From the NCBI GenBank assembly GCA_013399695.1, contig VXAU01004951.1:314240-378239 (forward strand): a stretch of DNA of 64,000 nucleotides, given 5' to 3'. Of the stretch, positions 36,476 to 46,560 are shown one piece after another. The notes beneath the pieces were generated by a model. That model searched no databases, was not told the origin of the DNA, and was given only the letters and a program-made list of their open reading frames with translations. A program made the translations under genes and the position numbers. The stretch is from Formicarius rufipectus. Its lineage: Eukaryota; Chordata; Aves; Passeriformes; Formicariidae. The first letter of the stretch is position 1; each line of letters begins with the position of its first letter.

Positions 36476-37883
36476 AAGTAAAATGTATTAAGTTGGGGTG
36501 TGGATCTTTACTCTTGACCAAACAGGACCTTTACCTCTCATGTGCAAAATGACATTAGGGCACTGGATTGCAGCACGATATTTGGTAGCCAGGTCCGAAG
36601 GTTTGAGGCAGGGAGCATAAGGACACATTCAGGGTCTCTCACTGTGGCCTAAACATTTCACTTCTCTGTGGAAGGATGGTTTTCTAGAGAGCTGTAAGGA
36701 CTACCAAAGCCACATGTGTTTGATTACAAAGTGTGGAAGAAAAAAGTTTTATTCTGAGTCAGCAACAAAAAGTTGCTGCCCAAATTGTATGTAGTCACTG
36801 ACACTCCAGTAATTTTGGCAGTCTCCCTTACATTTGGATGTGCACTATGGCAGAGAAAGTGTGCTCAGAGGGAAGCGAGTCCCACTGTGGTCAGCTGAAG
36901 AGATTGCAACCTCTCTTCAGTTCCTTGACAAAACTGAAAAGGGAGTTTCCCAGTATACTTCCTTCAGTCCATGTCTGCTCAACTAACTGTCAAGGCAGAG
37001 AAATTAATTCATATAGGTTGAACTGCTTATGTGCATAAAGTATTCCTGTAGGGATAAAGAAAGGATAGATATGTTGAAAATGATCTTTCTCAGGAAGGAG
37101 AACAGCATCAGTTCTGTTGCGGGAAAAAATGGGTTTTCCAAGAGAAAATTTTAAGCAATCCTTTAAAAAAATCAACGTTTTGACTGAAATTATTCTGTTT
37201 TTGTTTCTCAGCTTTTTTTTAAAAGAAGGGGAGAAATAAACTGATAGCTTGAGTGGAAATGTCAGTTTGTCACATATGCATTTATTTCATTAAAAAAAAA
37301 AGACATTTTAAAGCAAAACAGAAGAAAAAATTGTCACTTTGAATCTGTTCCAGACTTTAGCAGGAAAACTGACGGCTTTTTGATAGAGAAGACCATCTTA
37401 AAAGAATTTTCAGCTGAAATTCTCTAAAAGAAAATGTTTATTTTTTTTTTTATTTTTTTTTTCTCCTATTTTCCCAAAGAGTTTCTGTAAAAAGGAGGTT
37501 CTGCAGCTTGGGAATTGGGTGTTGTATAGGGACTCCTCTGAAATCCTTTAATATGATATTCTGCTGTAGATGAACCTTTCTTCCACTCTCACAAGAAAAA
37601 AAAAAAAAGATGGTATTTGCCATTGTACTCTCACTAAAACACTCTACAATACTATGTAGATAGAAATGGGCTGAAGCAAAACTGAAGAGAGCTAAATGTG
37701 CTTTCCCCATGCTAATGAAACCTCAAGGGTTGAATTCAAGAGTATATTTTTAACTCCTGCTGAAACACTGTCCAAGTTTTCTCTTGGAAAGCACCATTTC
37801 CTTATACTTCAACTGTTGGTGAAGAAGGTTTGGTGAAATGCTTAGTTTCAGGTAGACTGGAGTATTTTCGTTTGACTTGCATT
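36476..37883. other. Unique non-coding DNA, A/T-tract-rich
   Basis: No gene is recognised. Contains T-runs (37441-37462), A-runs (about 37292-37301 and 37596-37608) and generally AAAA/TTTT-rich sequence. Frames of 60-86 codons are featureless. Confidence 0.6.
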
Positions 37884-38150
37884 TCACAGAACTACAGTCA
37901 TGCTGGTTGGAAGCAACCATTGAAGGTCACAAGGTTTGGCCTCTTCTTCAAATACAACTGCTGCCCATGTCAGGTCAGGCCACTGGTGACTTTATCTGAG
38001 TCTTGACATGGCTGCAGGTCCTACAGCTTCTTTGGGTACCCTGGTACAGATTTTTCATATGTCCAGTCTGAATTTCTGCATTTCAAACAAAAATCTGAGT
38101 AGTAACAGCAGAAGCTATTTGTCCTTATCAAAACAGGGGACTTCAGATTC
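37884..38150 (-). repeat. Old CR1 LINE 3' end
   Basis: Reversed CR1 terminus: 'cacagaactacagtcatgc', 'ggttggaagcaaccattgaa', 'ggtcaca', then 'gctgcccatgtcaggtcagg', 'catatgtccagtctgaattt' and 'ctatttgtccttatca'. Order and spacing follow the CR1 3' UTR and the end of its frame. Strong divergence indicates an old insertion. It ends about 100 bases before the N gap. Confidence 0.75.
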
Positions 38151-38254
38151 ATTGAAGAAAAATATTCTCACACTTCCTAAACAAAATGGGGTTTCCCCAA
38201 TATTTTTATTTCACATGAAAGCCTCTCATCTAAGCATGTTCCTTTCCTGGGAGG

Positions 38255-38257
38255 NNN
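38255..38257. other. Assembly gap (three N)
   Basis: Three ambiguous bases sit beside a long poly-G tract. The words on either side (38241-38254 and 38258-38271) are nearly identical, which suggests a misjoined or uncertain homopolymer region. Confidence 0.95.
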
Positions 38258-38265
38258 CTTTTCCT

Positions 38266-38322
38266 GGGGGGTGGGGGGGGGTTGGGGGAGGGAACAAAAA
38301 AAACCAAACAAAAAAAAAAAGG
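38266..38322. repeat. Poly-G (G4) and A-rich tract
   Basis: G6, G9, G5 and G3 runs with 1-2 base loops (38266-38292) form an ideal G-quadruplex motif on the plus strand. They are followed by an A-rich stretch with AAACC units. Such sequence is difficult for polymerases and explains the adjacent gap. Confidence 0.8.
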
Positions 38323-38479
38323 AACTTGTGAATTTTTTTCCTAAAAAGAAAGGTTTTGACAAGGCCTGACAGTATGATGATTTTAGGCATAAACATAATG
38401 GTACATATTGATCAGAAGACAAAGGCAGATAAATTTGTGATAGAGACAGAAGTTAAAAAAGGATGATACCAGCTGGGTT

Positions 38480-38652
38480 TATGGTAGACAGTCCTTCAAC
38501 TGGAGTCTTAGTCAAAACTGGATACCTTTCTGGGAGATGATGTAATGCAAATAACTTTCTCCACCAAGTGCTGAAACTGCTGAGTGAGTTGCTTTCCAGT
38601 CCATGTTATCCTGGAAGTTGTATTAGCCTAAATGACCCCTTCTGGCTTTAGA
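38480..38652 (+). repeat. Decayed CR1-type LINE tail
   Basis: 'Gacagtccttcaactggagt', 'cttagtcaaaactggatacc', 'tttctgggagatgatgtaat' and a final 'aatgaccccttctggcttta' follow an amniote CR1-like terminus that ends in 'atggtcccttctggcctta'. Plus orientation, old, 5'-truncated. Confidence 0.6.
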
Positions 38653-38919
38653 TGTGTTTCCTGTAGCAATATCAAAAGGCATTAAGTGGTGATGGGGATG
38701 CTATAAGCCCATACAGCAGTCCCTGCCCCCAAGGGTCAGCAATTTGGAATTGAATAACAGCTAATTTCAGACCTGCTCCTTTCTATCAAGATCTGTGAAA
38801 GAAAGAGAGCCTAAGACCAGGATGGAGTTAAGGGGTAAGCATTGATGGAGAAAAAGAGGAAAGGGTGTTTTTGAAAGAGCAGTAAAAGATAAGGAGGCAC
38901 AGTGCTGCATGTGTCTGAG

Positions 38920-38970
38920 GGAATGGGGGAAGGAGACAGGAGGGGGCCAAAGTGGGGGGGGGGGTGAGGG
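38920..38970 (+). repeat. G-rich tract with G11 homopolymer
   Basis: G5 (38925-38929), G5 (38942-38946), G11 (38954-38964) and G3 (38968-38970) give G-quadruplex potential and likely length instability. Confidence 0.75.
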
Positions 38971-41900
38971 AAGTGGACAGTGGTCCCTCAGAGTCCAGAT
39001 GGGGAGTGATGTTTATCAAAGCAAATACCAAAGATATACCTGTGTTGTCCCTCCACCTTCTTTAGCTCACTTGTGTGGTTTGAGATTGTTTTTCTGCTTT
39101 CCTCACTCCTTTCCTTTTTCTCCTTTTTTTCTTTCTTTTAGCTTTTATTTTTTTTCTTCCAGCAAGCTCCAAAAGCCAAGGGTGGTTTAATGCCAGCTTA
39201 AATGCCTTTGGTTTGTTGTCTGAAGGGAGGTTTGTGAAGGCCAGGGCTGTTTCCTTTGCTGTGGGTGTTTGCTTCCAATGAGCAAGTTCAACAGCATGTG
39301 GATATCTGTTTTCTAGTTCTCATAGATGGTGTGTATCTCTGTCCTTGCAAGATAAGAGAGAGAAGCAAAAAAAGACCCCGGGAAAGGGGACAAAGAGCAA
39401 ATAAGAAAGGAAAAGGGATCAGCAGAGAGGTCTGGAGGATTGGTGTGAGAAGGGCTGTGGGTAATGTGTTGACTCATTTCTGTAGCACTTACTATCATTC
39501 ACAGCTACCTTGAAGGTGTCTCAGCTGGCATGTAGGAGCCAGACTCAGATTGCGGAGGACGCAGGATGAAACTCTAGCCTGGGACCTAGGAGCTGGAGTT
39601 TGAACTTCCTGTTCTTCCATGGGTTGTTTTGTTTCATCCTAAAAGAATTCCTTAATTTTGTGGTTCTTTAATCCCCTGACAATGAAAATGCTAAACGAGA
39701 CGGGCATTGCAAAAGCATATAAAGTGCTATGGTATCTCTGTAGTGCTGAGCTCTGTGGATCCTCTTATATTCCAATATCAGCCTGGGTGCCTTTGGAGTG
39801 AGATGGCCACCAGATGTAATTTGAGATCCTGATGACTTCAGATGTTAAAAGTACTTCCACCAAATGGAGGAAGCCTGTGACCAGAAGCAAGTTATGCCTG
39901 GCTAAAGGTTCAAAACAAACATAATACTTGTGCTACCAAACAAAGAGACAAAGCAATGCCCACTTGGCCTGAATGAGGGCACAGCTATTTTCCTGAGAAC
40001 CCACTAGTTTTTCAGCAACTCCTGTTGCAAAACTCCTTCTTCCTTAAATCTTTGCTGCAGTTGCTTTCAAATCCTGCCCTACTTCAAACACGAGCCTGCT
40101 GAAAAGTAATCAAACATAATGTTTCTGAGGTGGCCCATTCTGAACTCAGAACCCATTTCTGAAGTTGGTTTCCAGTGGCTTCATCTTCTATTTCATAGAA
40201 AAGCAAGTGTCAAAGGAGGTTAGCTGATACGGATTCTGGTATCAACCATCAGAAAATAGGCCACAGGTTTCAGAATTACTTTATTTGCAATGAGAGGATT
40301 CTGTGTGATTGAAATTAGTGCAAAATATTTGTTAGCTGGTGTGAAAAATCAATATTTTTTTTTTATTTTGGTTGGTTTTTTTTGTTTGTTTTTTTTTTTT
40401 TTCACCCCTCCCCTCTATTAACCATGGACGTAATAAATCTAACATTCCTTGATTTCTCCTGCTTGTTTGTTTGCTGTCTCTGTGGTTCAAGCCTGTATTG
40501 TATTTATTCAGGCTTAGGGATTGCAACTATTCTTGGTGAAGTTGTACAAACCATGCTGTTACACTACGAAAAAAGCACTTAGACTGCTGTTTCAGGGGTA
40601 TCCAGCCTCATCTGCTGCGGCTTGTATGAGGCTTATAGGTACACCCACCAGTGTGTTCCCAGTGTATCAGCATTACCTAAATTAAAGAAGCAGGCTGACA
40701 TATTTCCTTAGATCATATTGTTTTGCTTTGTCTGGGGTGAAGGATTTATCCTTCTTTTTACTGCTCACCCATAAATGGAAGATGTTATATGCAAGCCGGT
40801 ATATTATTGTCTTTTAAGACTGTGAAGTACGTGTGGATGCATGTGAAGACTTATGCATGTAAGGCATTAAGCCTGTAGGTTGGATGCTCTGCTTAGTATG
40901 AGCAGAGTTTCTTGTTTGGCAGAAATGGTATGCCTCTATCAGAGACTGATATATCACCAGGAAGTTCAGTGGTGGAATTTTAACAATGACTTCAAGGGCG
41001 CTACCTAGGGCTAGCCTACAATCTTCTTCTCTCTACATCTTCCACATGCTGGCTAAAGCTGGGTATTTTTGCTAAATAGTCTCTGTTTCAGTACTGCTCA
41101 TGTTTGCTATCCCTGGAGCTACTAACTGGTGAGATTTTAGAATCTCAGTAACAAAATGAGAAGCCCCCTCAGTGCCATACTGGCAAGCTGAAAGCTTTGC
41201 CTGTAGTGGAGGAATAAGATTATTTTTCAAGGAAGGATTCAGTAAGAGTACATTAACTGCTTGTAAAATGACCTTTCTCACACTTTAAAGAGGCAAGGTA
41301 ACACCTCTTTCACGGGTCACAGATGAGTCAACTAACTTTCAGCATTAGGAGAAAGGCCACCTTGAGGTCCATGTTGGCATATACTAGCCAAACTCAACCA
41401 GAGCTAAACCATTTGCCCAGACTGGCAACATTCAGTAGCTTTAAAAGTAAAAGCTACTGTGTAGACAATGTGGGACCAGTAGCCCCTCTGATCTATAGGT
41501 AATGATGTGTGTGTTATGTTTCCTCTCCAGCATCTTATTTTTCTACTTGCAGAGCAGAAAAAAAAAAGCTTACTAGTTTTCTTACTGCAGACAAGGCCTA
41601 AGGGACAAAGCGTTGTTTGGGAATGGCTGTTCTCTGTAGAAGCCATATCGATTCTTGGGGCAGAGGGAAGGGAAAGAGACAAAGCTTTTCCCTCGGAGAG
41701 CAAAATGACAATTGCCATTGAGAAATTTAGTAAATCTTGTCAGAAGTCTGAACGCAGGGGGGCAATTCATCCTTCTTTTGACTCCACTGGGCTTTGGCAT
41801 TGTGTGAGATTTTAGCCTAGTCTAGCATGTGAGAAAAGCTCCTTCCTCGGCTGGGACAATGGGATCCAGCACAGCTGGTACAGATAGCATCTCATACTGT

Positions 41901-42029
41901 CATGAGTGGGAGGTCTGCAGAAAAATCAGGGAAGGTGAAAGGATGCTGAAATAGCTCCCTCCAGAATGGCTGTATTATGTGGGAAAGGCCCAAAGACAGC
42001 ACTTTTATTTCCCATGTGCCAAGCTCTCC
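38971..42029. other. Unique non-coding DNA
   Basis: No exon is recognised. A pyrimidine-rich stretch lies around 39105-39160 and a GTTT block at 40354-40412. The 104-codon minus and 102-codon plus frames near 41404-41815 overlap in antisense and show no domains. Confidence 0.6.
40354..40412. repeat. GTTT/poly-T low-complexity block
   Basis: T-runs broken by G, then a long T-run followed by C-rich sequence. Same style as the other GTTT blocks. Confidence 0.85.
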
Positions 42030-42235
42030 CTTCTGTGTGCAGCTGTGAGATCTATTCCCTTGTCAGGTAAAGCCAAGCAGCCATTGATTGGCAGCCAGAT
42101 GGAGCAATGAAGGTGGATCAATGTGAATTGGATTTTTTTAACTTTAAATAAAATTTGTATCGGCATGAAGTTAATTAATAGAGAGCTGTCAGAGGGCTCC
42201 TTGGCACATCAGTGTGTTAGGAGGCAATGATACCC
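42030..42235. promoter_or_regulatory. Candidate enhancer with mirrored SOX-type sites
   Basis: CATTGAT at 42082-42088 and ATCAATG at 42117-42123 are exact reverse complements matching the SOX core, 28 bases apart. Between them are 'tggcagccagatggagc' and 'gcaatgaagg'. Downstream are an A+T stretch and TTAATTAATA (42171-42180), a homeodomain-type site. The block is repeat-free with no frame of note. Enhancer function is inferred. Confidence 0.45.
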
Positions 42236-42298
42236 TTCGGGGAGGTGGTGGGAGGAGGATGGAGGGAAAGGGATTCAGCTAGCAGCAAGTTAAAATTT

Positions 42299-42350
42299 AA
42301 AAAAAACCAACCAACCAAAAAAAAAACCAAACAAAAACCCACCCCAAAAC
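42299..42350. repeat. AAACC-rich low-complexity block
   Basis: CCAACCAACC and A-run units with occasional AAAACC. The plus strand is A/C only. Confidence 0.85.
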
Positions 42351-45310
42351 AGTCCAGTCTTTCTCCTGGTCCTGCTTCAACATTTTTTCATGCTTTCTTC
42401 CTTCATTTGAGATTTCATTGTCTGTACTGTTGCAACTTCCCTGTTTTTGTCCTTTTGTTGGTCTTGTTGCTTTCCATCTGAAATCTTCACTTCCTAATGG
42501 AAACATTGCTCTACAGAGTTTTTGTGTTGGCACAGCTGTTTCTGGTTTTGTATCTACTCCACTTGCACTCTCTTCCCTTGGAAGGAATTATGAGAATTTA
42601 GTCAGCAGCAATATAACATGAAATAGTGGGCTCTAGGTGCATTGGCCATGAGGAATCTTGTGTATCCTATAGTCCTAGGACTGCCAGTGCATGTCTAATG
42701 CAAGTGGGTCTAATGCAAGGCCCAAAAAAAAGCATCTCTGCTCTAGCAGCATCAGGAGGGGTTGGGGGAGGGAAAGGGGTACAGATTACCTTTCAAATAG
42801 AAATAGCACATCAATCTCACTGGCTTCTCTGTAGCCAGCTGGTGATAGACTTCAGTGTGTACAAGGGACTAGGAATAATCCCAGCATCTCCTGACAGAGC
42901 TATGCAAGGGATTCAGGTGTGTGTACATGGGGACATTCCTCTTGACCTTCTGAAGGATAGTGCATTAAAGGGCCTGGTCCCACTTAATTTTTAGTTAAAC
43001 TTGCCCAAAGAATAATCAAATTATGCCTTCTCTGTGAGGAAGGTGGTGACTGGGAGGCCTGGGGTTACAGGCCAGCTTGGTTCCCGCAGGGCTGGTTCAT
43101 TGCATCAATGATCAATGTCTCTTCGATGCTGCGTCTGACTCTGAACAGGGACATGACAGAAAGACAGAGAATGGAAACCAGATGCAGTTTCCATGGCAAC
43201 ATCTAAAAAAGAGGGAGAGTGACTGGGGGTGGGGAGAATTAAAAAAAAAAAAAAAAAAAAGAGAGAGAAGAAGCAGCAGAGCCTCAGAGATTTAGGCTTC
43301 ACACATCAGTGAATGAGCTTTGATGCTGACTTGCCCAGTGGTGGACGAGGATACTTTATTCTCTCTGTGCCTCCTCCTGCATGAGGAGTAGTGTGCAGGA
43401 GACTTTCTCAGTACCTTCCTTTAGCCAGCAGAGATGGGACCAGGGCACCAGTGCCCTTCAACACAATCGAACTTTGGGGTCTGCACATCCCAGACAGAAG
43501 AGAGCAGTGTGAGATCTCCCAGTTACTCCAGTCTCTGCCTCTCCTTGTGAAGAGTGGATAAGGAAATGAGGTGGAAGAGGCAGATGGGGAACATCTTGGA
43601 GCTGCTCCAGGCCTGGTTACTTGCTGAGTGGGCAGATCAGTGCTTAGGGCATAGCTCCAGCAGGTTGTGCAGGAACTGAGTATAGCTGTACTCCCAGCCT
43701 TTCCCAGCAGGAGGCACAGGGAAAAATGGTATAATGGAGCTAGCTTTGTGAAAGGCTTTCATCTCCTCAGAAATTCTTCTTTCTGTGATTTCCATGCATG
43801 CCCACTTATCCCATTATCTGTGTCAGGAAGAAAACAGAATCATCGGCAGTCATGATTTGTATCTCTGAAGGTTTTCTTCTTTGTGCTTAAGCAAAATCCC
43901 CTCTTAACCACTTCTTGTCCTTGCCTTCATAGGTTAAAATGTTTCAGTTCATGGTTTTTCTTATATTCTTTCCTTACTTTAGAGTTCAATCCTGTTGCTA
44001 CCTCTTACAGCTGCTTTTCTTAGGCTCCCAGATATGACCTAACATAGAGTCCAATAATACAGTATACTCAGACCTGGATCAATAAAGCTTTTAGACGCCT
44101 AACTCCTTGCTTTGGTGCTTTCCTCCTTCACATCTTCCCTGTGGAGCTGTAAAATTCCCATTTTACAGAGTGGCACACTCAAGTAGGAGTTTGCTGATGC
44201 TAGCAGAGGAAGCTGTGAAAGAGCTGCAAATATAATTCAGCCACTACTATGTGGGTTCTGAGAACCCTAAACTGACTTCCCATGTGCCACAAGTAACCAA
44301 CTATTACTGTGTAGAGGTCTTGCAGGACTTTCCTGTTGCTCCATTGCTGTGGCTGTGATCCCTACCTCTCTTTCCTGAAGAGGACCTGCTGAAGCAGGAC
44401 TTTGTGAGGAAAGTGCCATGTTACATTCAAACAGTTTACTTCAAACACAAAATCTATACTACATTACTCCCATCTTTTTGGGGTCTTCGAAACTAAGTCA
44501 GGCTCTACAGCTCAGCCATGGTCTATAATGACTGCTGTTGATGATGTCAGATGTCTGTTCTGATTCTGGGAGTTTGGGCCAGCTGGCTGCTCTGGCTCTT
44601 TCATTTTCTCATAGGGTTGGGTCATAATTTTCACTGTAGCATGAAGCATATAGGGGGTGGCCTGAGCTGTACTAAACCTGTAAAGATGGGACAGAAAGGT
44701 TATAGACTCTTTATAGTGTTGCAGTGAGGTGCTTGCTTTGAAATGTGCAAGTCAGGAATAGGCAGGTAAAAATAAAATGTATGAAATGACTATTGAATGT
44801 GCATGTATTTGCAAAGATCAGATCAAAATCTAAGGTTCCAGTAAGATCTCCAGGCCTACTCCTACTGGAAGTAGGCTTTGCTTGAAAAACTGCTACAGTT
44901 GAGAACGACAGCAAAGCACCAGCATAGTATTTCTCCTTAATAAGCAATACTTTGGTAATGAAGTTTTCCTTTCCTTCTTTTATTTTGTTAAAGCCCTTAC
45001 CTCATGTTTATAAGAGACAAGATGCTTATCACTTCTCACTTGTGAGTATTCCTGGTGTTACCTATAACAGAAGTAGTCTCACTCAAAGGGCTGCCCCTCT
45101 GGCTGGAGGTGTAGTTTGCTAGATGGTGCTACCATGCAATTATGCATTTCTTTTCTAATGAGATCGTTAGGAGTGCAGTGCTTGTCGCTGATTAGAAGTT
45201 CCTAGAATAGAACTTGCTATTTTCTTCTAATTACATTATATAACAGTGTAATTCACAAGGATAGTAGTTAAGACAAAGTATATGGATTTAGGAGATTGGT
45301 TTCTGGTTCT
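42351..45310. other. Unique non-coding DNA
   Basis: No exon is recognised. A 122-codon plus frame at 42626-42994 has no domain. A20 plus (GA)n sits at 43241-43269. A weak MIR-like word ('aaaattcccattttacagag', near 44151-44170) is too short to score. Confidence 0.6.
43241..43269. repeat. A20 homopolymer and (GA)n
   Basis: Twenty A residues are followed by GAGAGAGAA. No SINE body is seen upstream, so it is simple sequence. Confidence 0.9.
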
Positions 45311-45375
45311 GTTGTGGTTTGGTTTTTTTTTTTTTTTTTTTGTTTTGTTTTGTTTTTTTTTTTGTTTTTTTTTAA
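45311..45375. repeat. GTTT/poly-T low-complexity block
   Basis: An 18-base T-run followed by GTTTTGTTTTG units and further T-runs. Confidence 0.85.
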
Positions 45376-45387
45376 GATGCTACCACA

Positions 45388-45560
45388 ACCTTTTTGTCTG
45401 ACATTTGGGTAAGTCACTTAATATTCTCTGCAGCTGAGATCCTCAAAAAGTAAATAGACACGTAGATCATTAAGTATCTAATTATCTTAGAGGATATGGA
45501 CTTCTGTTCCCTAGATGCCAAATGGGGGGATAACTTGAGATGCCTGTAAAGCCCTTTTGG
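45388..45560 (+). repeat. Possible MIR-like SINE
   Basis: 'Ttgggtaagtcacttaatat' plus 'tctctgcagctgagatcctc', and later 'gcctgtaaagcccttttgg', mirror the MIR core and its 3' part in order. Heavily diverged; the limits are uncertain. Confidence 0.4.
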
Positions 45561-45972
45561 ATACCACAGCAAATATTAGAAAAGCCAATAAATAGTAGTG
45601 TGTATTTTATAAATCTATTTTACTGGAACTTGGTCAGTTGCCTTAATATTGGTTGTCCATAGAAATTAAGTTTGATGTAGTGCAGAAAGAGACAGTTCCA
45701 AGTTACAGTCAAGTCATCGGCATGTGGTATGTCAGGGATGCAAAACTGCATAAAATGGGGTGAAGATGGGACCTAGTTTGCACCTTTTTGTTGTTGTTGT
45801 AGATGAAAATTATTTCTTATGAAAGCTTCTGCATTTAAAGAACTTGGGTCATCATCACAATTTTCTAATGAAGCCGATTATGGGAGAAATAGGCTGTGAA
45901 AGACCCAAAATATGGAGAAAGCTTTAAAAAAAAAAAAAGGAAAAAAAGTATAAGCTGGGAAGTACTGATTCT

Positions 45973-46080
45973 ATATACTATATATATGTATATCAGATAT
46001 TTATACACATATTTCTGTATAAAGGAGTGTGTATATATATATATAAATATTCTATTTCTCTATTTTTACACATCTATAAA
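45973..46080. repeat. (TA)n-rich microsatellite region
   Basis: Several imperfect TA dinucleotide runs, the longest at about 46032-46045. The region is self-complementary and can extrude cruciforms. A 92-codon frame that reads Ile/Tyr from it is an artefact. Confidence 0.8.
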
Positions 46081-46449
46081 AGGAATGCTGGAAAATCTTC
46101 TGATACTAGCTGAGGTATTTGTTACAGTGGAAAATGTGCCCAGTTGGTATGATAACATCAAGGTCGTTTGTTAATTATGTGGCTTTATCAAAAATCTTGT
46201 TGAAAGTACTGACTTTTCAATGACATCCAGCTTAACCTGTATCCTCCTTAAGAGAAAATCACAGCAGACAGTCTAAGGTCTTTGGACAAAACTGTATTGC
46301 TTATTTAGGATGTAATACTTTTTCAATCAGAGCAGCTGTAACCTTGAACTTGAAGAAAGCCAATAGAATTTACCTTCACCTGCTCAAAGGAGTAAACAAT
46401 AAGATTAGAACCAATAGTAATAGCAGAAACAATGCACTAGTGATTAGGA

Positions 46450-46560
46450 GTATAGGGTGCCAAAGGACTTCTTTGGGTCATCAAATCTAGTCCTCTGGTA
46501 TTACTGGCAGTCAAGCCATAATCCTTTTCATAAGCCTTGAGACCGTGGAGGAACATCGGC
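46450..46560 (-). repeat. Possible old CR1 or related repeat
   Basis: 'Aaggacttctttgggtcatc' followed by 'aaatctagtcctctgg' resembles a reversed CR1-type 3' end. The following 'aagccataatccttttcat' is not assigned. Low certainty. Confidence 0.35.

Noticed and set aside
43340..43390. MIR-like words ('attctctctgtgcctcc')
   Set aside because: Too short, and the words upstream and downstream do not follow the MIR order well.
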